From: Kryptolebias marmoratus
Lineage: Eukaryota; Chordata; Actinopteri; Cyprinodontiformes; Rivulidae
Length of the DNA stretch: 64,000 nt
Assembly (NCBI RefSeq): GCF_001649575.2
Contig: NC_051448.1
Coordinates: 20,376,328-20,440,327 of the forward strand
Direction of reading: 5' to 3'
Of this stretch, positions 1 to 11,574 are shown piece by piece. Numbering within the stretch: position 1 is the stretch's first letter; every line of letters starts with the position of its first letter. Under the pieces are notes generated by a model. It made no database searches. It had not been told where the DNA came from and worked only from the letters and a program-made list of their open reading frames with translations. The position numbers and the translations under genes were made by a program.

Positions 1-344
1 GAAAAATATTTTAAAACAAACAGGCTCTCCTGTTTTATCTGTCACAGAGTCTCAATTTAATTTCAACACTTGTGAATAAATTAAGATTTCAATGCTGATT
101 TTGGAAACATCAGTAGCTGACATACATATTTAACATCAGTAACATGAGTACATGGGATAATGTCTGACACTGATTTTAAACTCATTTACTTCTTATTTAA
201 ACTTATTTAAAAATAAATTATTAATAAATATAGTCTTGTAGTTTAATATAATAATAAATATAACAACATGTAATACAGTTTAAGCAACAGTAGTGCACAT
301 TTAAAAATGTCTGGGGTATTTTGACATCAAATCAGACCTGCACC
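1..344. other. AT-rich intergenic DNA
   Basis: AT-rich sequence with many short TAA/TTAA tracts. I see no ORF, RNA gene or recognisable repeat. Confidence 0.6.
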
Positions 345-735
345 TCTATTTTAGGATGTAATAAGTAAAGCTAAGACACTAAAAACAACTCCTAAGTATA
401 TGTTTACCCTGGTTGGTTTAGTAAATAAGTTTAGTTTGCAATAAACAAGGAGTTTAGTTCCTAAAATAGCATTAACTGGTGGAGCTAGCTAGCTGTCGCT
501 AATAGCTGTTAGCATCAGCTAGCTAGCACCAACGCCAAGTTGTCATTATCTGAAAACCCAGATTTTAGGTTGTACTTATGAAGTCACAGGTTTAGTTACT
601 CTAGCTGAACAAATTAATCATTTTAACCCAATTTATGAGGAGAAAACTTAACCCAGCATAAGAGTTCAAACAACCCAGGGTTGGCTCGGCCCAAGTCAGT
701 TTTCAATCCAGCGGTTTTTAGTGTTTAACATTAGT
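345..735. repeat. Dispersed repeat, copy 1 (GCTAGC-rich core, AACCCAGGGTTGG end)
   Basis: This stretch matches 30,180-30,775 in order: TGTAATAAGTAAAG versus TGTCATAAGTAAAG, a block of GCTAGCTAGC / GTTAGCAYCAGCTAGCT, 'CCCAGATTTTRGGTTGT', then 'AACCCAGGGTTGGCTC'. The shared order of motifs over several hundred bases shows common descent from one mobile repeat. The family resembles non-autonomous DNA transposon debris common in fish, but no coding part is present. Confidence 0.65.
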
Positions 736-1837
736 TGTATTTCTGTTTTAAAAAGGCTACCATACTGTTGCGTTCTAGTACCGGCCCATGTCTACCTTCT
801 GTATTTCCCACAGATTTCTCTCAACGCTAATTCAGTTTTCCTGTTTTTTTTTTTTTTTTGGAATTGCAACTAACCAAATACAGTATTTCCTTCACTCAAA
901 TTTTGACTGATTTGGTTCTGTTTCTTTCACCTAAATGGCTTTTGGGTTTCTTTTGTTGAGAACTGAATTAGTGGGAGATGAAGCCCGGGGGGGACATGTG
1001 TATTCATAACACCAGTGGCTCTTTTTTTCTTGGTCTCCATTGTGGATCTTCTTTGCTCCATTGTTCTGAGAGTTCCGCTGGTGGTCTCTCGTGTAAACAG
1101 CTCTCAAAGACGGATCTTCCTCACTCTCCTTTTTCCAAAGTGCTCTCTTCTTCCTCCGGGCCTACGTCTCTTTCTGCGGTCACCCTGTCAACTGTCTGCC
1201 TGTTTCTGTGTCTTTTATCCAGCCGCCTTCAGCATCTTCATCACACGCTCGCATGCACAAACATCCCCGCGCAGAGCTAAGTGTGTATTGGGCTCTTTAG
1301 TTGTCGGTGGGGAAGGAAGGATCCTGCTGGCGTGTCGGCGTCTCTGACCCCTCTGTCACAAAGGGTCTCTCTCCCCTCCCACTCATTTCCCTGCCAAGCT
1401 GGGAAGAGTAAATATTTATCACTCCCCATGACAATGAGCCAAACTGGGGGAGAACGACTCCGATGGGAGTCGAGGTAAAGTCTGTTGGTGAAGCTGTTGT
1501 CAGCCAGGATGGGTTTGGAGGAACATTCCAGTTTCACCTTATACGGGTATTCTTGCTGAAATATTATGAAATAGTGAAAGTTCTATGTGTTGTCGCCATT
1601 ATATGCACCCATACAATGACAAAATTTGTTTTCTGCATTTGCCTTATCACACATGTGAGACGCACAGAAAAGGGGCAGCCGGCAGCTAGACACCACGACA
1701 TATGGGCATGGTGGGAAATCAATCCTGCGACTTTCTGGTCTCAGAATGGCTGCTCCACCACAGTCGCCCTAAAGTGACTATGTCTAGTCCTCTCATTATT
1801 GTACACAGTCATATTTGCAAATGCCAAATGGCGTGTA
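736..1837. other. Intergenic DNA, nothing recognised
   Basis: A T-rich stretch is followed at about 1,015-1,480 by more GC-balanced, pyrimidine-rich sequence. Overlapping short open frames here (up to 110 codons) have no recognisable domain and lie on both strands, so I treat them as chance. Confidence 0.5.
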
Positions 1838-2045
1838 CTGTCTCAGTCAGTTTAATAAACACGTCTGGTTGCAGTAAAGAAAGCAAAAATCTGTACGAGG
1901 ACAGAAGAGTTGAGGAGCCAGCGGGAAGAAACCCGTTTGAACCCTGCAGGAGGAGGGAGGAGCTTCCTGGGAGTTCAGATCCGAGTGTCCTGTGGACGAT
2001 GAAAGATGGACTTTCTATGGTGTATGCTGGAGCCTTAACAGTCAG
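1838..2045 (+). repeat. Dispersed repeat pair, copy 1 of unknown family
   Basis: The sequence is closely matched at 25,407-25,650: CTGTCTCAGTCAGTTTAA, then AAGAAAGCAAAAA, GTTGAGGAGC, GGAGGAGCTTCCTGGGAGTT and GTGGACGATGAAAG, in the same order and spacing. Both copies keep a similar short reading (K-x-LY-x-DR-x-VEE-x-AGRN). That may be the trace of an element's coding sequence, but I cannot name it. Confidence 0.6.
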
Positions 2046-3018
2046 TCCAAGCACCCTAAAGTCTCCAAACTAAAGGCATTCGATGACATCTACAGAAAGT
2101 TGGATTTCCCTACTTTAGCAAACAAGTAGCAGTCCTGCCTGGATTTTAAAGCTTTTAGAAATATTGATAATTACTGTGTTTTACATTTAAAAGACTACAA
2201 GATTATTTTGTAATTTATTTATGTATAATCCTTTTGGCTGTAAGCCTAAACATTCACGTTAAAACGAGCCAAAAACACAAACTGCAGCGACACAGAACCA
2301 TAGTCTGGATCCATAAATGGATTCGTGACCTCGGCCTGCAATCTGATCCAAGAGTGATGTCAGTATTGGAGACCAATATTGATATTGGATTGGATCAGAC
2401 CCAACACTTCTCAGAGGGTTGACGTTTTATATAGCTGTCGCAGGATTTTTCTGTTCTAGCGCTTTGAGTTTGTTGAAATGTAAGGCCTGGTGAGTTGGGT
2501 AAAAGTAGTTTAAATTTATCTGCAGTCATGTACAAAGGGAAATTATTTCCTTTTTAAAGTTTTATGTATTAAGTCAATGAATAATTCCTTTGTCTTTGAC
2601 ATCTATAGTCTAAAAGTGCCATCATTAGCTTTGTTATTTAGTTGCATTATTTTACAAGTTTTTGCTCTGCACTGTTGAAACATCATTATTGCAGCTGTAC
2701 AGTAATGGACTGCAGCCATGTCGTGTAATAAATGATCAAAGAAACACCTGCTGAATGACTAAGACAGATTATCACAAACAGGTGCTTCTGCATGTGTTCA
2801 TTTGGAAATAATATTAGGCAGATAAGCATTTCCTGTGTTTTTAAATGGAAATATTTGACTTGCAACAGGAACGTTGCTTTGTAAGTGTAAACAAAGAGAA
2901 ATGAGAAATGTGAAATGTGTCTAAAGAGATGTGGTCAGCACAATCAAAACTGTTCTTCTGAGTGAGGAAGTCTGACAGCTTGAGCTCAGACTGGTGCCGT
3001 GCTTCGTAACAACCGCTT
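2046..3018. other. Intergenic DNA, nothing recognised
   Basis: AT-rich sequence without a supportable gene, RNA or repeat. Short open frames here lack any known motif. Confidence 0.5.
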
Positions 3019-3740
3019 CACGCTGGATGATGAACCTGCTATGAGGTACATTGATGACGAAATACACCATTGCCTTAGCTGTGTCAGTTCGACCTTCTCA
3101 GCACTCAAGAAAAGGGTCTTTGAGAACTGCAATAAATGATGCAGGACAAAAAAATCTACAAAGCTGTAGTGCTGTCTACTTTTTTGTGCGGACCAGGAAC
3201 CTGGGTTACATCAAGCTCGTACTTGAAAGCACTCGAGGCACATCATCAGAGGTGCCTCTGGAAAATCCTCTGAATGGGGGCTGACATCTCCACCAGCCCT
3301 GCCACCATTGTCCATTAACAGTTCAGCTAGACTGGACATGTACGCCTGATTCCTGCCTCCCAAAATAAGTCCTGTGCTCACAGCTTGTACCAGAAAACAA
3401 TGCCTCAGGAGTTATAAAAAAAAAAACCCAAACATATAAGGACACTGTTAAAACAAACATCTTAAAGTGCCACATAGACCTCAGGATCTGGAAAGATGCT
3501 GCAACCAATAGGGCAACCTGGAGAACTTTGGTCCGAGATGGTGTTCCACTGGACAATGAAGATGAGGTCATGCAGGCAAAAACAAACTCAGACTTTGAAC
3601 TGAAAGAGGGAGCCTCTATCAAAAAGACCCAATCCAAAGCTACAATCACTAGTTACCCCTATCTACGCTGCGCTAAAATATGTGGCTCAGGGTTGGCCTC
3701 GTCAGCCACCTGAGAACCCACAAGGAACAGGACAGAGGAC
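3019..3740 (+). pseudogene. Decayed non-LTR retrotransposon ORF2, C-terminal part
   Basis: This is a remnant of a LINE reverse-transcriptase polyprotein tail on the + strand, broken by stops and frameshifts. About 3,200-3,270 reads TWVTSSSYLKALEAHHQRCLW, cut here to its key residues (TWV, LK.LE..H.RCL), the conserved block that follows the reverse transcriptase in many fish LINEs. About 3,490-3,545 reads A-TNRATWRTLVRDGV. About 3,690-3,715, after a +1 shift, reads SHLRTHKEQ, the end of the C-terminal zinc-knuckle-like motif. The clade is not certain. The copy is dead and lacks the N-terminal endonuclease and most of the polymerase. Confidence 0.7.
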
Positions 3741-5554
3741 GGTCATACTCTACTACCAGTGGCCACCGATGATGATGGGGTACAAAATCAGCCAGAGCAC
3801 GGATGGTCTTTGCGAGGTCTTCAGGGGCGTTTAAGGAATCTAGTGAGCTCCCCATTTTGTGTGATGGGTCGTGAGCACGCACAAATCTGTAGCAAGGTTG
3901 TGGTGGCCAATAATGCCCATTTGGGTTGGATTTAAAGAATTTGATGCAGAACTGGCCTCACGCCCACACTGGGCTGGCAGCCCTCGGGCTAAGTTCATGC
4001 ATTGCATTGTGTTGTGGAGCTGCACTCCTTACAACCAGTAGGATTGTGCCACTCACCACATGGCTGCAACAACCAATCCACACTCTCCATCCGGCAATAA
4101 AAACTTCCCCACGCTCATCCTTCAGCCACCTTATGGATGCAGAGCAAGATGCAAGAGAAAAAGAGAAGAATCCACCACTCAACAGAATCCGGTTTTAAAG
4201 CTTTTGGTAGAAACCCATGGCTGATTGTGTTACATTGTTTGTATTTAAACAACTTCAAAGTTGTACTTCTTTCATTAGTATAACAAGAAAACCCCTTAAA
4301 ACTAGCCTCTGTTTATTTCAGTTAACTCTTCTTTTTGTTTCACAAATATCTCTTTGAGCCCTAAGTAAGATAAATATTACATTAGCTCTATTTATTTTTT
4401 GGTAGCCTTTGAACATTAAAATTTGTTCCTTTGCCTTGACTACACAGGGCCACAGCCAGTTATTTGCCTTTAAAAGCCAAAGTACTATAAGTGTCTTGAA
4501 GCTTTCTTCTTGGTACAATCTAGTTTCAAGGTGAAAAGTCTGAAGCATAGTATTGGCTTTATGTATTATTCACAAGTCCTTAAACTTATCAAAACTCCAG
4601 ATGGACAACAAGGTTAAAAATTAGTTTACTAGAAGCAGTGAACACATAAATGATACAACAGTGTATCCCAACGTAGAAGTCAGTACCCACATGAAACACC
4701 AAGTTTCAAGTCCTCAAATCTCCAAAAATTAGATTACATTTAGAAATGATTGCTAAAGTCATATGTTAACCGTAATCATTACCAACATCAAAAGCAACAG
4801 CCAAAAAAAAGAAGAAAAAAGTTTGGTCAGACTGTTTGTGTTGCCATTATACCCATGTTTAATATAATTATTAGCAAAGTTTGTTTATATAAAGTAGGAA
4901 ATGTTTGAGAACTTTTCTTCTGAGCATTTTCTTTTATCGTTGAGTAAGTTGTGTGCAAAAGTTTGACAGATAGTTTGTTGATTATTGAAGTGAAATGAAA
5001 AGAAAAAGATTTTTGCAATCTTCAGTTAGTTTTTGTTTATTACATTAGTGCAAGATTTTGTTCCTTTTAAATAAACTACTGAAACATCAAGGCACTCACA
5101 TAAAAGAAGCCTGACTGGATAGAAAAAGTTAAGACTTGCACATAAGCATTTTAAAACTTGAGATGTAGTTTTTTTTCTAAAATATGGCAAACAACTTGAA
5201 GGGTAAATCTTGCAAAAACTCTGTCTACAGTCTGAATCCACAAATCATCCATAAATCTAAAGGTCGGTGGTTTGCTCCTTGGCTTCCTCAGTGCGTGATT
5301 CAAACTCTTCTTGGTAAATTCCATTTTCCTTGGACATGCTCATCATTGTTTTAGGCTACTGTTACACTTCTTACATGGACGAAAATGCGTCTTAAAAAGT
5401 CATATCTCGTGACATGCGTGACATAGGTTTAATGTCCTTGTTGCATTTCCAGTATGTATATTACGTCTGTTTTGGGTTGAGGAGTGGGAATTTCAGCGTG
5501 GTGCATTCAGGACGTAGCCACGGTATCCCGGTCTCGTTAATTGTGTTGTCATGC
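3741..5554. other. Intergenic DNA with one weak repeat trace
   Basis: About 3,860-3,925 (GTGATGGGTCGTGAGCACGC followed by TTGTGGTGG) loosely resembles 21,905-21,965 and may be a third, poor copy of that repeat. The rest, including AT-rich 4,200-5,300, shows nothing I can support. Confidence 0.4.
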
Positions 5555-5690
5555 GTGACGTTGCTGCAGCGTATCTGGCGTTCGGCATCTTCTTGTCTCA
5601 GTTTTTCCACCAGTGCATGGTAATGTCTGACCGTCGGTCTCCATCAGCATCTCTCCGTGGTCTCGCCCACCATCTTTCTGTCTCGTCTTC
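5555..5690 (-). pseudogene. PIF/Harbinger transposase N-terminal remnant
   Basis: Read on the minus strand, about 5,672-5,645 gives ERWWARPRRD, which matches the RRWWVRPW-type motif near the start of Harbinger transposase/HARBI1. After a frameshift, about 5,625-5,565 gives RHYHALVEKLRQED, matching the adjoining 'FHxLVxELRxxD' block. The catalytic DDE part is not visible nearby, so this is a short dead fragment. Confidence 0.55.
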
Positions 5691-7818
5691 ATGTTAGCGC
5701 TCTCCGTTGCTCCGCCCCGGCAGATCTCAGCCTGACAATTTGTCTTCTGTTCTTTTCGTCCAAACCAAAGCCACAACAGCAACTTGCAGACCGATTTCAA
5801 AACATATCATGTCACAGGACATAACTAATATGGGGAAAAAAGCTGCAGTGCTCTTACAAGATCACATAGAGTTCAACACGTACGCAGCAGAAACCACATG
5901 GCATTGGGAATGTTATATTTATACAGTAAATATGCCAAGAACGCAAAGAAATATGTCACTGAAATCCAGTTTTAATGAGTCTGATAAGATAGATGAACCA
6001 TGACAATCCCTATAAAAGCACCACAAGAGCGCCACAATACTGTGACTGTGCCAGCAGAATGTTACCAGAACGTGGCAAGAGGTTGTGTAACCAGTGACAT
6101 ATATTCTATAGACATGACACGCCGCTCGAAAGGCTCTGGCTGATGTGCACCGAATGTGGCGCCATCTTCCAAGGGCCACGTAAACAATGCTGAGAACTTA
6201 CAAAATTAAGAGTTTTTATGAGTTAGATTAGCCCAATTTTACATGAACTTTATCATAAAAGGTCAGATATACACTGTTATTTTAATAATAAAAATAATAA
6301 TAATACCTAATAATTTAACAGATAATAATAGCAATAACCAATAATTTAACAGGTAATAATAATAATAATTATTATTATTACTATTTCAGATGTGATTATA
6401 TTCAGTCTGATACCTTCTAAGTTCTATCATTTGCATATTTAAAAATAGATTTATACAAAATTTTGAAAACAATAATAAAAAACTAAGTTTTAAAAGTTTA
6501 TAATACAATAATAGAGAGCTGAGTATCATCGGTTACAGGCTCACTTGAATGTGTTTAGTGGAAGATAAGGGATCACATTAATTAATATTTATATACTGAG
6601 TAGATCTGTAATATCTGACATAAACCTCCTAATTTTCAGGTTGTGCGCATCAAGATGTCCCATGTCCCAGCTTTGCTTTGAGCTCCGCAGAGATGAGATT
6701 CTTGTCCTTCACTTCTTCATAGCCTTAGTATTATAGAAAAAACAAAACAAAAAGACACTTATCAATGAAATGTTATGCTTTACAGGCTTTTTTCCCAACA
6801 ATTTGTGCAAGAAAACACAATGCAATATCAAGGAATTATAGTACTGCTGAACGGAGAAGTTGAAATGAACTCCTTTCCTTAGGATGGCGGCGTTTTCGGT
6901 GCATCAAAAGTCACGTGATGGCACGTTTAGAGAACATACGTCATTGTGTGTAACGCTATAGTTGGGTCACTGCTATGTAACTTTTGCTAATATGGGTGAT
7001 ATGTGTCATTTCAAAGTTATTATGGTCACGATACAGAACTTTTCAACATGACCAATAAATGCTGGAGATGCTGGTATGATTGAGTATCAGAAACATGAAA
7101 AGGCGATTTTTTTTTTGTTACAACCATTTAGCTTAGAAACATGGGGCAAAAATGCAAAACTGGCATGGGGGTGTTACTAGGCATGTAAGACAGATAGTAC
7201 ACTTTATTTTGTTGTTAATAAACCCAAACACATAGTGTGATATGTGCTGTTTATATAAGGTTTTTAATAGTAAACAGGTATTGGTAACAGAGATTTTCTT
7301 CTATGAATGAACACAGAAAAGGTCACAACTTGTGGTGAAAGGTGCAACTCGATAAAAAATTGATTTAGTTGAATTAAAAACAAAGAGGAAGTGTAAATGA
7401 GCACTGAAATCCCACTGCTTGGCACAGCTCGAGCGTGAACACAAGTACCGACAAGACAAATCAGTCCAAAACATCTGGTAATTATCTTTTTTTTTTTTAA
7501 AGGTTAAAAGTTTACAGGTACCTATAGGAGAGATTAAGAAAACTGTAATTGCCGTGTACATTAGTTTAATGGTCTTTGCAGTGGGTGAAAGAAATTTGAA
7601 ACAAGGAAATGTACAGAAAAACCTTAACGAGGAGCATGTTTAGCAGAAGATTTGGCTTTTTGGAGTTTGCCGAATGTGTTCCTGCCCAAGGGTATGTGGA
7701 AGTGTTCGAAATGCTCTGCATGTTTAACGAGGAAACGATGACTTCAGCGTCTAACCTGAACGCGGGCGCCGCGTGCTACATAAACGGTCAACAGCGTTTG
7801 GCAGATTGCGGATCATAC
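5691..7818. other. Intergenic DNA with AAT-rich low complexity
   Basis: About 6,280-6,395 is a degenerate (AAT)n tract. Around 6,885-6,915 a short 'AGGATGGCGGCG' and 'TCACGTGATGGC' occur in otherwise plain sequence. A 78-codon open frame at 7,609-7,845 has no recognisable domain. I see no gene. Confidence 0.45.
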
Positions 7819-8427
7819 AATGCAGGACACTTCAAAAAAAGTTAAAAAACAAAAACAACTGGACTTCTATTCTGTAGCTGAAGACGTTTCGCTTCTCATC
7901 CGAGGAGCTTTCTCAATTCAGAAATAGAGAGTGTGGAGTTGAGCTTTTAAAGCTGAGATGTGATGTAAGCTGGATTGCTTGCNNNNNNNNNNNNNNNNNN
8001 NNNNNNNNNNNNNNNNNNNNNNNNNNNNNNNNNNNNNNNNNNNNNNNNNNNNNNNNNNNNNNNNNNNNNNNNNNNNNNNNNNNNNNNNNNNNNNNNNNNN
8101 NNNNNNNNNNNNNNNNNNNNNNNNNNNNNNNNNNNNNNNNNNNNNNNNNNNNNNNNNNNNNNNNNNNNNNNNNNNNNNNNNNNNNNNNNNAAACAAGGAT
8201 TCTAACGAGCCTCCATTGTTAGGAGAGTGAGAACAATTTGCAAGCAATCCAGCTCACATCACATCTCAGCTTTAAAAAGCTCAACTCCACACTCTCTAAG
8301 CTCCACGGATGAGAAGCGAAACGTCTTCAACTACAGAATAGAAGTCCAGTTGTTTTTGTTTTTTAACTCTTTTTAATTTACCATGGCCTGGATGACTGAG
8401 AATCTACACCAGCATAATGCAGGACAC
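7819..8427. mobile_element. Foldback (MITE-like) repeat with 12-bp flanking direct repeats
   Basis: Two inverted arms of roughly 130 bp face each other across the N gap. The left arm is about 7,842-7,982 (ACAACTGGACTTCTATTCTG, GAAGACGTTTCGCTTCTCAT, GAGAGTGTGGAGTTGAGC). The right arm, about 8,235-8,372, is its reverse complement. The right side carries a further tail (GGATGACTGAGAATCTACAC). AATGCAGGACAC occurs on each side, at 7,819-7,830 and 8,416-8,427, as a possible target duplication. The same family appears at 13,767-13,809 with 16,734-16,772, and in part at 32,795-32,940. There is no coding capacity. Confidence 0.75.
7983..8190. other. Assembly gap (208 N)
   Basis: Run of N lying exactly between the two inverted arms of a foldback repeat. 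Open frames drawn through it are artefacts. Confidence 0.99.
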
Positions 8428-9092
8428 GTTTTTTTTTCTTCTTTAGTCCCAAACTTACCGTATTGTGTTTTAAAACAAAAACACCCTGATTTAGCGTCAT
8501 TTGTTGGCGCGTTTGTTCGAGACTCGGACTATCACCAGTCCAGCCCCCCTAAACGACAGATTGGACTGCGGCGCTGCTTTTCCTCCCGTGATTAGGACTT
8601 TTGGGGCCCTGTTGACCCGAAGCATGATGTAATTCCATAAGCCCGTCACCAATAATTTCCTGCTCCTTTTTAACTGACGCCGAGATTAATGCCAGACCCC
8701 CGTCATTTACAGGGCGTGGATTCCCCCCCATCTCCTGTTTGCTTTTATAACAATTTCGCACTGTTTATAAATATTTATGGACATATATAGGCTGCTAATA
8801 AAGTCGGTGCTGGTGGGAAAACTTGACAACTTTCCTCTGTTTCTCTCTCCTTTTTTTAAAACATTATTGGTTTTCTCTGCAGCCCTGCTTTCCAGTGCCA
8901 AGAATCTGTACCCACGAGTACAGTCAAAATAATAACCTTTTTTTTTTTTTTTTTCTCCCTCATAAGGAAGAGAAGCGAGAATTAAATTGCAACCAGGCTC
9001 TCTTGGTTCAATAATTATGCGTGTACATGCCGGTTTGAGATAAACACACCCTCATGTGTCCGCACCCTGCATGTGTTGGCGTGGGGGCATTC
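8428..9092. other. Intergenic DNA, possible conserved non-coding stretch
   Basis: About 8,600-8,820 is GC-balanced and non-repetitive, with homeodomain-like ATTA/TAAT cores (CACCAATAATTTCC, GAGATTAATGCC) and TATAAATATTTATG. It resembles a conserved non-coding element rather than decayed repeat, but conservation cannot be seen in one sequence. Confidence 0.3.
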
Positions 9093-9150
9093 AAACACAC
9101 ACACACACACCTGCACATACCTGCACACACACACACACACACACACACAT
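9093..9150. repeat. (AC)n microsatellite
   Basis: CA dinucleotide runs interrupted by CTGCACATAC. The Val/Cys-rich open frames on the minus strand here are products of the repeat. Confidence 0.95.
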
Positions 9151-9259
9151 CCGTGGACACCTGTAGGCTCGTTCTTCCTCTGATACTGTATCGGATTTCC
9201 GTTTGATCCGGAGCTTGTTTCTGGTCGTCGAGGCTCGGTGGCTGTGGAGGGGAGGGAGG

Positions 9260-9312
9260 NNNNNNNNNNNNNNNNNNNNNNNNNNNNNNNNNNNNNNNNN
9301 NNNNNNNNNNNN
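9260..9312. other. Assembly gap (53 N)
   Basis: Run of N bordered by GGAGGGGAGGGAGG on the left and ten G on the right, a G-rich context that is hard to sequence. Confidence 0.99.
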
Positions 9313-9858
9313 GGGGGGGGGGTGATGTTGTGTAAAGCTGATGAGTTGTCAAAGGCAGGGTGGTGGAAAGGGGGCACCGTTACTGTTTCAGCACAGTTTG
9401 TTTAGCTTTCGTTAAAGATGCCGCCTTTGATCAGGGGGATTTCAAACGGTGGCGTTTCACACCTGCGGCCCTCGGCCCGCTGCGTCAAAGCGAACGCGGC
9501 GTGCTTCTCCGTGAGCGAGAGAGAAGCAGTGGCGCGTATGTGGGATTATTTCTAGGCTCCATTTGTCAGAGCGGACATTTATCATGGAGCCCACTGGTGT
9601 CAGACCTGCTGCTTTCCCACCATGTCTCCGTTACACTCTGCTGGTACTCAAAGAGACACCCAACACCTGACCTGACACATACAGTTGGTTAACTTCACAC
9701 ACACTCACACACACATGAACTCCTGCACAAAGAGCACACATTCATACTTGAAACTGAGCTCCACTGTACGTGATACAAAAGAGAAAAGAATTGAAGTGAA
9801 CGATTCTCAGCTAGAGACAGTTCAGTCCCACCCTAAAAAGGTAACAAGAGCTTTTTAA
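9313..9858. other. Intergenic DNA, nothing recognised
   Basis: About 9,420-9,640 is unique-looking and GC-balanced. A 110-codon frame at 9,360-9,692 has no known domain. I do not call a gene. Confidence 0.4.
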
Positions 9859-10768
9859 GGGATATTTTAGCCGTTTTGATATGGGGCTCTGTGAAAAAGC
9901 TACGAAGAATTAATATCGTACATGTTGTAGATACCTTTTTGAACGGCCTCAGTTTGGAGAAGCAGAGTTTTAAGGGGCTGTTTTTTTGTGGATAAGGAAA
10001 AGTTTCAGCCCTACACCTACAAGGAAATTACATTATCCCAAAACTGTTTTTTGAAAACATGTTTCTGAGTGGAAAAAAAAAATCCTTGCGTTTTCATGTA
10101 GATGTCATAGCTCTGACCTGTGACTAACCTACTAACGTCTTGTGTGTAGATTATGTGGCCAGCATCCAAGCTTTATGAGGGGGCTCCTCGCCTCGTTTCC
10201 TGTTTTTTAGAACATTTTCATGGCAGTGTTACAGCACCACATACAGGCCAGCTGTAGTTACTACAGCGTTTTGGGTTGCTTTTTGCATTTCCATGTGGAT
10301 GAAGTCGTTTCTTGAAACGGTGCCGTGTTTACAAGGGTGTTTTCAAAAACCATGAAACAGGTTGTTTGGAAAAAAAAAACTGCATTTTTTTTGTCGAAGA
10401 CGAGGCCTAAGTCTAACAGAACTGACAAGCTAATGATTGCTCTGAGATTAGCTGAGATTAAAGCGGACTGACGCAGTTTTAATAAAAATACAATAAAATA
10501 AATACCGGCAGCAGCAAGCTATAGCCCCTCTGGGTGAAATTTTTTATTGTTTTTGCAGAATATTAATTTTAATCTCCTATATTTTGAAAACTGGAGTTGC
10601 TTCAGGACGGCAGCGATCCACTTTGGAATTTCAGTTAGTTGGTCAATCCAGTCAGATTTAAACTCTTATTTCCCCAAACTAAGATTGCTCAAAGAGTTTC
10701 TACAACCAGTAAGATATTAATTGTTTGTACCTTTTCCCTCAACACTTAAAAATACTCAAAATATCTCT
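9859..10768. mobile_element. TTAA-flanked MITE, piggyBac-like, copy 1
   Basis: TTAA stands on both sides (9,855-9,858 and 10,769-10,772). The left end GGGATATTTTAG and the right end, read in reverse as AGAGATATTTTGAG, are inverted versions of each other. The inversion continues inward: TTAATATCGTACATGTTGTAGATACC on the left and, read in reverse, TTAATATCTTACTGGTTGTA on the right, then CCTCAGTTTGGAGAA-like blocks. No transposase ORF is present, so this is non-autonomous. A second complete copy lies at 43,701-44,500. Confidence 0.7.
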
Positions 10769-10772
10769 TTAA

Positions 10773-11574
10773 TATTTACTTTAAGGTCAATATTTTGTTT
10801 TCCTCTGTCGTTTTTTTTCTCCAAGCTTTAGTTGAGGCCACATTTCTCAAAGCGCTTGTATGTCCTGCATCCCCTGTGGGCTTGTTTGTTTTCCATCCAT
10901 GCACGGCACGTTTCAGGGATGATTGTTTCTGCTCACGATGCGCACGTTGTCCTGAACTCTGGTCAGCCTCATCCAGAAGATCCGTGTGTCGGCAGGGTTC
11001 TCTGTTGAGATTACTTCAGCCGAACTACATCGCTGCCATTCCTCTCAATACTCGAGAAGGACAAATATATCATAGTAGTTTGTCAAATTTAAAAAAAAAA
11101 AAAAAAAGGTTCTCGGAATTGAAGATGAGACGATTCTTTCTAAACTTCTAAACTCTACAGGTGATTGGTTCAAGGTGAAACCTTTAGCCGATTTGCCTTA
11201 AACACGTCATTATCAACAATACTACAGATTAGTTCATTTTTTACATTTAATGATATTGATTTATTTATTGATATTAATTGATATTGATAACATTCCAGCT
11301 CCTAAATAAACCTTTCTTTGCCCCTTCTTCCTGGTTGGAGTTTTTGTTCCAAACCTGAGGTTGCTTTTCTGACAGGAAGTAAAAAAAAAGGTCATAAAAG
11401 TAAGCCTGGATACATTGTTTGCAGGGGTTCGTGTTTAAATTTGATTTGTTTATTTTTTAAACTGAAAGCTAGTTTGTATTGCCACACCTGTGTTTGGATT
11501 CTTCTTGCTTGCTCACATTGTGGAAATTGAAGATGACCAAAGAACAATATATGAAAGAGCTATGTGAAATGGAC
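10773..11574. other. Intergenic DNA, nothing recognised
   Basis: A poly-A run at about 11,090-11,107 and several short open frames without known motifs. No gene supported. Confidence 0.45.

Noticed and set aside
7918..8247. Open frames spanning the N run
   Set aside because: They exist only because N codons are not stops.
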